The notes below the pieces were generated by a model. It worked only from the letters and a program-made list of their open reading frames with translations. It ran no database searches and was not told the DNA's origin. From Lysobacterales bacterium (lineage in GTDB: Bacteria > Pseudomonadota > Gammaproteobacteria > Xanthomonadales > Marinicellaceae), in contig JALSHI010000005.1 of NCBI GenBank assembly GCA_026982315.1, positions 1 to 64,000 of the forward strand: a stretch of DNA of 64,000 nt, written 5' to 3'. Positions 58,552 to 64,000 of the stretch are shown here, piece by piece. Positions within the stretch are counted from its first letter, which is position 1; the number at the start of each line of letters is the position of its first letter. The translations under genes were made by a program, and so were the position numbers.

Positions 58552-58619
58552 TGCATTTTTTATGCCTGCATATTCGCAGAAATAAAACACCATCATGTGC
58601 TGCCCCGCTTGTGATGAAT

Positions 58620-59573
58620 TTACGGTGGACTGGTGGCCGTGCACAGTTTTTGCCAAAAGGCTGCCGGATAGCTGGCAGGCACAGTATGCCCACCAGCAAA
58701 CAAGGTCAGCCAGTAATTTCTGTTTTCCGCCCAGCCGGCATTAAGAAAGCCCACCCGGTCGGCTTGAGCGTAAGCCACCGGCACAATGCTGTCAGCCGTG
58801 CCGTGCGCCTGATACACAGGGATGGTTCGGCTGGCATTTAAGGGTACGCTATCGCAATCGGGGTGTCCGGCGGGAGGATGCGGGCAGGTGAAGCCGCCAA
58901 GTACGCCTGCGGTGACCCCATAGGCGGCGAAATAAGCGCTGTTGGGTTTATCAGCCTGCATACGGTCGATGGCTGAGTGATCCAGTGCGATGGCGTGCAT
59001 GATGTGACCGCCGGCGGAAAAGCCGTAGCCAAGGATACGCCGGGTCTCAATGTTATAGTCAGCGCGCATGTCCAGCAAGATCTGCTTCAGATTCACGCTC
59101 AGGTTGGCAGGTAGCCAACTGCCGTTGCTGCCAGTGGCCACCGGCGCGGCCACCAGAAAACCATATTGTTCGGCACTGGCAGACCAAAAGTCTCGCATGT
59201 CTTGGGCATAATTTTTGGCTGTATCAGGGTCGCCTGCGGCGCCGTGCAAGGCAATGAGCAAGGGCCAGTCCAGTCCAGGCTGATAGTTGCTGGGAATATA
59301 CACATAGTAATTGATATAGGTGCCTGTTTGGGGAATGACCGCGGTGCGCAAATAAGGCCCCGGCGCGGGTCCGCCTGCGCCGCCGCTGGGTTGGCTGTCA
59401 TTTTGCCAGCCGTGATTGAAGATAATGTCCGGGCACAGGTTCAAGGCGGGAATGCCAGGCAGGGCGGCGGCCTTCGAGAGACAGAGCCCAATAGCAATGA
59501 TACAGACCAGCCCGCGTCTGACGCCGCAGGCGCGCCGGTTTGTTTTGGGGAATGTTTTATCGTATTTTTTCAA
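58620..59573 (-). CDS. Secreted esterase (PHB depolymerase/feruloyl esterase-like)
   Basis: Alpha/beta hydrolase of 317 residues with an N-terminal signal region (about 20-38). Nucleophile Ser186 in [10 protein letters not shown], oxyanion [16 protein letters not shown], and a GGHTVP histidine near residue 298; a [13 protein letters not shown] segment holds the acid. The family includes polyhydroxybutyrate depolymerase, feruloyl and acetylxylan esterases; substrate not known. The start is a TTG at 59573 inside the last codons of parC (17-base overlap). No ATG is available in the frame before the signal region, so a TTG start and coupling to parC are likely. Confidence 0.78.
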   Translation of the reverse strand: MKKYDKTFPKTNRRACGVRRGLVCIIAIGLCLSKAAALPGIPALNLCPDIIFNHGWQNDSQPSGGAGGPAPGPYLRTAVIPQTGTYINYYVYIPSNYQPGLDWPLLIALHGAAGDPDTAKNYAQDMRDFWSASAEQYGFLVAAPVATGSNGSWLPANLSVNLKQILLDMRADYNIETRRILGYGFSAGGHIMHAIALDHSAIDRMQADKPNSAYFAAYGVTAGVLGGFTCPHPPAGHPDCDSVPLNASRTIPVYQAHGTADSIVPVAYAQADRVGFLNAGWAENRNYWLTLFAGGHTVPASYPAAFWQKLCTATSPP

Positions 59574-61794
59574 TCCGATCCACTTTGCGAAAACCTCGCG
59601 GCAAGACGTGGCCGCGTTTGGCCCGATATCCCAGGTAATTTTGCAGGTCTTTCCACTTCAGGTTCAAGTGACGCTTGCCTGACCATATGCGGAAATGGTC
59701 TTGAGGCCCTATGGTGACGATGCCGACCAGGACTTCCTCGCCGCTTTTCAGCAGTTTAGGCGGAATGGAGATGAGTTTATTGCCCTTGCCTTTGGCCAGT
59801 TCCGGTACTTCGGCCAGAGGAAACGCCAGCAAATGTCCTGCGGAGGTGACACAGACCAGATAGTCTTCCTCTTTCTGGCCAACAGTGGCTGGTGGCACTA
59901 CGGTAAAGCCGGCCGGCACGGTCAGTACCTGCTTGCCGGCCTTTTTACGGCTGTAGAGATTCTGCATCTGGGTGATAAAACCATAACCGGCGGAGCTGGC
60001 CAGCACAATATGGTCTTCGGGTTTTTCGCATATTGTGGCCATAAACTGGCTGCCGGGGGTGGGAGCAAAACGGGTGGTCAAAGGTTCGCCTTGTCCCCGG
60101 GCCGATGGCAGTTGATGTGCTGGCAGGGAAAAGGATTTGCCATCACTGCTAATGAAGGCCGCATTGAGATTGCTGCGCCCCAGGCAGTGGTGCTGGTAAC
60201 CATCGCCTGCCTTGTAGGTCAGCTCGCGGGGGTTGATGTCATGGCCCTTGGCGGCTCTGACCCAGCCGGCTTGCGAAAGGATAATGGTCACCGGTTCGCT
60301 GGGCACCAGGGCGCTTTCATCCAGAATCCGGGCGGCGGGGCGTTCCATCAGAGGGCTGCGTCTGGGGTCGCCGTATTTTTCCGTGTCCTCTATGAGTTCG
60401 GACTTAATGAGTTTTTTCAAGCGGGCGCGGGACAGTAAAATGCCTTGCAGCTCGTTTTGCTCGGCCATCAATTCGGCCTGCTCTGTCCGGATTTTCATTT
60501 CTTCCAGGCGTGCCAGATTGCGCAAGCGGGTATCGAGAATGGCGTCGGCCTGCAATTCGGTGAGGGAAAACCGTTCCATCAGGCGTTGTTTGGGGGATTC
60601 TTCTTCCCGAATAATGCGGATCACCTCATCCAGATTCAGGTAGACCAACAACAGGCCTTCCAGCAGATGCAGGCGGTCTTCCACTTTGCCCAGCCGGTGC
60701 TGCAAGCGGCGGCGTATGGTTTCGGTGCGGAAACGCAGCCATTCACTGAGCAGGCTTTTCAGGTCCATCACCCGGGGGCGGCGATTCAGGTCAATGACAT
60801 TCATGTTGACCCGGTAGGTGCGTTCCAGATCAGTGGTGGCGAACAGATGACTCATTAGCTGTTCATAGTCAATGCGGTTGGAACGCGGAGAAATTAGTAG
60901 CCGAACCGGATTTTCATGGTCTGACTCATCGCGTAAATCCTCGACCATGGGCAGTTTTTTGGCGCGCATCTGGCTGGCGATTTGTTCCAGCACTTTGGCC
61001 GGGCTGGTTTGGTGTGGCAGGGCGGTTACGACAATATCCTTGCCTTCGCGGGTATAGACGGCGCGCATGCGAATGCTGCCATGGCCACTGCGATACATGG
61101 CCAGAATGTCTTCCCGTGGTGTGATGATTTCCGCGGCGGTGGGGTAGTCCGGCCCTTGCAAATAGGCGCATAAGTCCTCGACTTCGGCATCGGGATGGTC
61201 CAGCAGATGCAGCAGGGCGCCGGTAACTTCACGCATGTTATGCGGCGGAATGTCCGTGGCCATGCCCACCGCAATGCCCGAAGCGCCGTTCAACAAGACA
61301 TTGGGCAAACGCGCAGGCAGCCACATGGGTTCTGTGAGGGTGCCATCGAAGTTAGGCTGCCACTCGACCGTGCCCATGGGGAGTTCTGCCAGCAAGGTTT
61401 TTGCATAGGGCGTCAACCGGCTTTCGGTGTAGCGCATGGCGGCAAAGGATTTGGGATCATCCGGTGAGCCAAAGTTGCCCTGGCCATCCACCAGCGGGTA
61501 ACGGTAGGAAAAAGGCTGTGCCATCAATACCATGGCTTCATAACAGGCAGAATCGCCATGGGGATGGAATTTGCCGATAACATCACCAATGGTGCGGGCT
61601 GACTTCTTGTGCTTGGAAGTGGCCGACAACCCCAGTTCGCTCATGGCGTAGATAATACGGCGTTGCACAGGCTTGAGCCCGTCACCCAGAAAAGGTAGGG
61701 CGCGGTCTAAAACCACGTACATGGAATAGTCCAGATACGCTTTTTCGGCATACTCGCCCATGGCGACGCGTTCGTAATCAAGAATCTCGGTCAT
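59557..61794 (-). CDS. parC: DNA topoisomerase IV subunit A
   Basis: Breakage-reunion subunit that decatenates daughter chromosomes together with ParE. 745 residues, matching ParC, not the longer GyrA. Active Tyr122 in [41 protein letters not shown] near 65-95, and a C-terminal domain lacking a clear GyrA box. parE is not adjacent. The gene is divergent from surE, with 115 bases between. Confidence 0.95.
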   Translation of the reverse strand: MTEILDYERVAMGEYAEKAYLDYSMYVVLDRALPFLGDGLKPVQRRIIYAMSELGLSATSKHKKSARTIGDVIGKFHPHGDSACYEAMVLMAQPFSYRYPLVDGQGNFGSPDDPKSFAAMRYTESRLTPYAKTLLAELPMGTVEWQPNFDGTLTEPMWLPARLPNVLLNGASGIAVGMATDIPPHNMREVTGALLHLLDHPDAEVEDLCAYLQGPDYPTAAEIITPREDILAMYRSGHGSIRMRAVYTREGKDIVVTALPHQTSPAKVLEQIASQMRAKKLPMVEDLRDESDHENPVRLLISPRSNRIDYEQLMSHLFATTDLERTYRVNMNVIDLNRRPRVMDLKSLLSEWLRFRTETIRRRLQHRLGKVEDRLHLLEGLLLVYLNLDEVIRIIREEESPKQRLMERFSLTELQADAILDTRLRNLARLEEMKIRTEQAELMAEQNELQGILLSRARLKKLIKSELIEDTEKYGDPRRSPLMERPAARILDESALVPSEPVTIILSQAGWVRAAKGHDINPRELTYKAGDGYQHHCLGRSNLNAAFISSDGKSFSLPAHQLPSARGQGEPLTTRFAPTPGSQFMATICEKPEDHIVLASSAGYGFITQMQNLYSRKKAGKQVLTVPAGFTVVPPATVGQKEEDYLVCVTSAGHLLAFPLAEVPELAKGKGNKLISIPPKLLKSGEEVLVGIVTIGPQDHFRIWSGKRHLNLKWKDLQNYLGYRAKRGHVLPRGFRKVDRIEKIR

Positions 61795-61875
61795 GAATTG
61801 AGGTCAGCGGAATAAAACGGGCTTCATTTTACACAACAGCCATGGAAACGCCATGAGAAAGCCGTCGTTTGTGAC

Positions 61876-61881
61876 TATAAT
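61876..61881 (+). promoter_or_regulatory. Candidate surE -10 element
   Basis: A perfect TATAAT at 61876-61881, 28 bases before the surE start. No good -35 is visible at 16-18 bases upstream, so strength is uncertain. Confidence 0.4.
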
Positions 61882-61909
61882 AAGCCGATTCTTGTGGGAC
61901 GAATCAACC

Positions 61910-62674
61910 ATGAAATTTTTGCTTTCCAATGACGATGGCGTCAATGCCAGAGGACTGAAAACCCTGAGAGAAGCGTTGGCGCAACTGGGCGAAGTGACTG
62001 TTTTTGCCCCAGATCGTGATCGCAGTGGCGCCAGCAACTCCCTGACCCTGGACCGTCCCTTGCGGATCTGGACAGTGGCTGACAACACCCATGCAGTCAA
62101 TGGAACCCCCACCGATTGCGTGCACCTGGCGTTAACCGGCTTGCTCAAGGACAAGCCGGACATGGTGGTTTCCGGGATTAACCATGCCGCCAATCTGGGG
62201 GATGATGTCTTGTACTCTGGCACGGTGGCCGCCGCCATCGAAGGGCGATTTCTGGGCTTGCCGGCAATGGCGGTGTCTCTGGCCTACAAGCATAATCAGC
62301 CGGTGAATGACACCTTGCATTTCGCCACGGCAGCTTATGCAGCCTGTAAAATCATCCAGCGGCTGAGCCAGGCGCCATTGCCGCAGGACACCATTTTGAA
62401 TGTCAATGTTCCCAATGTGCCAGTGGCGGCGCTGAAAGGCTTTGAAGTCACCCGACTGGGCTATCGCCACATGGCGGAAAATGTTGTTGAAGATACTGAC
62501 CCGCGTGGTAACCCGATTTACTGGATTGGTCCGGCGGGCCCTGAGGCTGACGCCGGGCCAGGAACGGACTTTCATGCGATCAAAAACCAAAAAATCTCCA
62601 TTACACCGTTGCAAACGGATATGACGCGCCATGGCATGATGGAGTACCTTGAAGGCTGGGTGAAAGCCATATGA
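61910..62674 (+). CDS. surE: 5'/3'-nucleotidase SurE
   Basis: Metal-dependent phosphatase of nucleoside monophosphates, stationary-phase related. 254 residues. The N-terminus [15 protein letters not shown] carries the metal-binding Asp8-Asp9, followed by [10 protein letters not shown] and [13 protein letters not shown] and [26 protein letters not shown] at 61910 fits the family; the longer frame from 61853 would add 19 residues before the invariant N-terminus. Overlaps pcm by four bases. Confidence 0.96.
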   Translation: MKFLLSNDDGVNARGLKTLREALAQLGEVTVFAPDRDRSGASNSLTLDRPLRIWTVADNTHAVNGTPTDCVHLALTGLLKDKPDMVVSGINHAANLGDDVLYSGTVAAAIEGRFLGLPAMAVSLAYKHNQPVNDTLHFATAAYAACKIIQRLSQAPLPQDTILNVNVPNVPVAALKGFEVTRLGYRHMAENVVEDTDPRGNPIYWIGPAGPEADAGPGTDFHAIKNQKISITPLQTDMTRHGMMEYLEGWVKAI

Positions 62675-63327
62675 CGGTATTGACCGGTATTGGCATGACC
62701 TCTCAGCGCACACGTGACCGCATGGTGCGGCGGTTAGCGGAAAAGGGCATCCGTGATCCGCGTGTGCTGCAAGCCATGGCGGAAGTCCCCCGTCATTTGT
62801 TTGTGGATGAGGCCCTGGCGCATCGGGCTTATGAAGACACCGCCTTGCCCATCAGTCACGGGCAAACCATTTCCCAGCCATGGATTGTCGCCAAAATGAC
62901 AGAAGCCATTTTGCACGATGGCATGCCGGAAAAAGTCCTGGAACTGGGCACAGGGTCGGGCTATCAGGCGGCGGTATTGTCCCGTATTGTGCCGCAGGTA
63001 TTCAGCATTGAGCGCATTGATGCGCTCACCCAACGAGCCCGCAAACGGTTTCGCCAACTGGGTTACCGCAATATTCGCACCAAAACGGATGATGGCTATA
63101 AGGGCTGGCCATCCGAAGCGCCCTTTGATGTGATTTTTGTCACAGCGGCGCCAGAAAACATCCCCGAGGCGCTTTTTGACCAACTGGCCGAAGGCGGACG
63201 TATGATTGTTCCCGTTGGCAAAGGTCCCCAGGATTTGTTACGTCTGACCAAAACTGTCTCCGGCATTCAAAAAGAAAATCTGGGGCCGGTTTTGTTTGTG
63301 CCCTTGCTTGAGGGTGTGGTGCGCTGA
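62671..63327 (+). CDS. pcm: Protein-L-isoaspartate O-methyltransferase
   Basis: Repairs isoaspartyl damage in proteins using SAM. 218 residues. SAM site [18 protein letters not shown] (about 90-107), [19 protein letters not shown] before it, and [19 protein letters not shown] after. Coupled to surE (ATGA) and to nlpD (TGATG). The usual surE-pcm-nlpD order holds. Confidence 0.96.
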   Translation: MTVLTGIGMTSQRTRDRMVRRLAEKGIRDPRVLQAMAEVPRHLFVDEALAHRAYEDTALPISHGQTISQPWIVAKMTEAILHDGMPEKVLELGTGSGYQAAVLSRIVPQVFSIERIDALTQRARKRFRQLGYRNIRTKTDDGYKGWPSEAPFDVIFVTAAPENIPEALFDQLAEGGRMIVPVGKGPQDLLRLTKTVSGIQKENLGPVLFVPLLEGVVR

Positions 63328-64000
63328 TGGCGCAGGGGGGGCTGCGCTGGTATGGTTCATGGTCTGTGCGGCGTCATGTTGGTCCGATGGCAATGGCGCT
63401 ACTGTTGCTGGCACTTTTTGCGGGTTGTTCCCGATCGCACCGACCCGCTCCGGTGGAAGACCGTTCCTGGAAAAACAGTCAACCTGATCGTATTCATCAT
63501 TCAGCCAAGCCCCGTCATCACGCCCGCGCGAAACGCTCACGAATTATTCCGGGGCCATCACATACGCATCAGCCGCCGGCTTATGTGACAGTCCGCAAGG
63601 GTGAAACCCTGTACTCTATCTGCTTTCGCTATCAACTGGACTTGAAACAGGTGGCGCGCTGGAATCGGATTCGCCCGCCTTACACCATTTATCCGGGACA
63701 AAAGCTGCGTTTGCGCGGGGATGTGAAGACAACAGCCCGGAAACCGGCAAAAAAAACAGCAAAAAAGGCGCAGACACAGCCCAAACAGGGAAAGCGCACG
63801 GCGGACGTCGTGGTGCAATCAGAACAGCCAAAAAAACAAAAACCGGCAGCACCGTCCAAAGCGAAAAAAGCCGGCCAGACGGGTGTCGCAGGCGCTTCTG
63901 CCAGGCCCGCGGTGGCCTTGAAAAATCCAAAACGCTGGATGTGGCCAGTCAAAGGGCCTGTGTTGAGCAGCTATGCCCCCAGTGATCCGGCGCGTAAGGG
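63327..64000 (+). CDS. nlpD: NlpD-type lipoprotein, 3' end outside the window
   Basis: Partial: 224 codons to the window edge. Lipobox LFAGC (Cys34), a His/Arg-rich linker, one LysM domain (about 86-130, YVTVRKGETLYSICFRYQLDLKQVARW), then a long Lys/Ala-rich linker and WMWPVKGPVLSSYAP, the start of the LytM (M23) domain. NlpD activates amidase AmiC at division, and its LytM domain usually lacks catalytic residues; that part is not seen here. Expected rpoS would follow. ATG at 63327 overlaps the pcm stop by one base; in-frame ATGs at codons 21 and 23 are alternative starts. Confidence 0.9.
   Translation, partial: MAQGGLRWYGSWSVRRHVGPMAMALLLLALFAGCSRSHRPAPVEDRSWKNSQPDRIHHSAKPRHHARAKRSRIIPGPSHTHQPPAYVTVRKGETLYSICFRYQLDLKQVARWNRIRPPYTIYPGQKLRLRGDVKTTARKPAKKTAKKAQTQPKQGKRTADVVVQSEQPKKQKPAAPSKAKKAGQTGVAGASARPAVALKNPKRWMWPVKGPVLSSYAPSDPARK

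Noticed and set aside
63738-63800. Lys/Ala repeat in nlpD as a tandem DNA repeat
   Set aside because: It is a low-complexity basic linker typical of NlpD; the DNA copies are not identical.

Overview
The window is chromosomal DNA of a gammaproteobacterium of moderate GC content. The evidence is gene order and content: rpoA-rplQ, leuS-lptE-holA, a near-complete division and cell wall (dcw) cluster ending in lpxC, parC, and surE-pcm-nlpD. The cell has an outer membrane (LptE, LpxC, Slp, several lipoproteins). I cannot name a genus. No CRISPR array, rRNA, tRNA, transposase, integrase or prophage was seen.

Layout. 1-6.8 kb (+): end of the ribosomal/RNA polymerase operon, then dsbB, a class II DAHP synthase, arginine deiminase and the ABC-F ATPase uup. 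6.8-15.3 kb (-): a lipoprotein with a duplicated cysteine motif, a GNAT acetyltransferase and a BI-1/YccA membrane protein in overlapping order, then a DUF748/AsmA-like protein, then a very large secreted ExeM/NucH-type nuclease with an IPTL-CTERM sorting tail. 15.4-20.1 kb (+): a membrane-tethered thioredoxin-like protein and leuS-lptE-holA. 20.1-24.6 kb (-): isoaspartyl peptidase/asparaginase, a PMT/ArnT-like glycosyltransferase and a lytic transglycosylase lipoprotein. 24.8-26.5 kb (+): a TerB-like protein and PilU. 26.5-31.6 kb: the main accessory region, with two different sulfotransferases, a GT4 glycosyltransferase and a 2-oxoglutarate/Fe(II) oxygenase, probably a small system that builds or decorates a sulfated surface glycan. 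31.6-35.6 kb (-): hutU-hutH-hutG, translationally coupled, without hutI. 36.0-52.6 kb (+): mraZ-rsmH-ftsL-ftsI-murE-murF-mraY-ftsW-murG-murC-ddl-ftsQ-ftsA-ftsZ-lpxC. 52.6-56.6 kb (+): a long hairpin-rich leader, a 7TMR-DISM sensor kinase with its NarL-type regulator, and a rhodanese lipoprotein. 56.6-61.8 kb (-): Slp lipoprotein, a small membrane protein, a 2-Cys peroxiredoxin, a secreted esterase and parC. 61.9-64 kb (+): surE, pcm and the start of nlpD, cut by the window edge.

How the parts work together. The dcw cluster converts UDP-MurNAc precursors to lipid II (MurC, MurE, MurF, MraY, MurG, Ddl) and assembles the divisome (FtsL, FtsI, FtsW, FtsQ, FtsA, FtsZ). Nearly all junctions are 1- or 4-base stop/start overlaps. 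The only non-overlapping junction in the murein part is mraY-ftsW, exactly where murD normally lies; murD is absent. Upstream of mraZ are a sigma70-type promoter and three TGGG boxes at an exact 10-bp period, the expected MraZ autoregulatory operator. The hut genes cover histidine to imidazolone propionate plus the N-formylglutamate deformylase step, so the missing steps must be encoded elsewhere.

Most unusual features: the sulfotransferase/glycosyltransferase/oxygenase group (26.5-31.6 kb), the murD gap, the IPTL-CTERM nuclease, the duplicated Cys-rich lipoprotein motif, a perfect 16-bp palindrome in the peroxiredoxin leader, and the inverted repeats between lpxC and the sensor kinase. All functions are inferred from reading the sequence; no database search was run.
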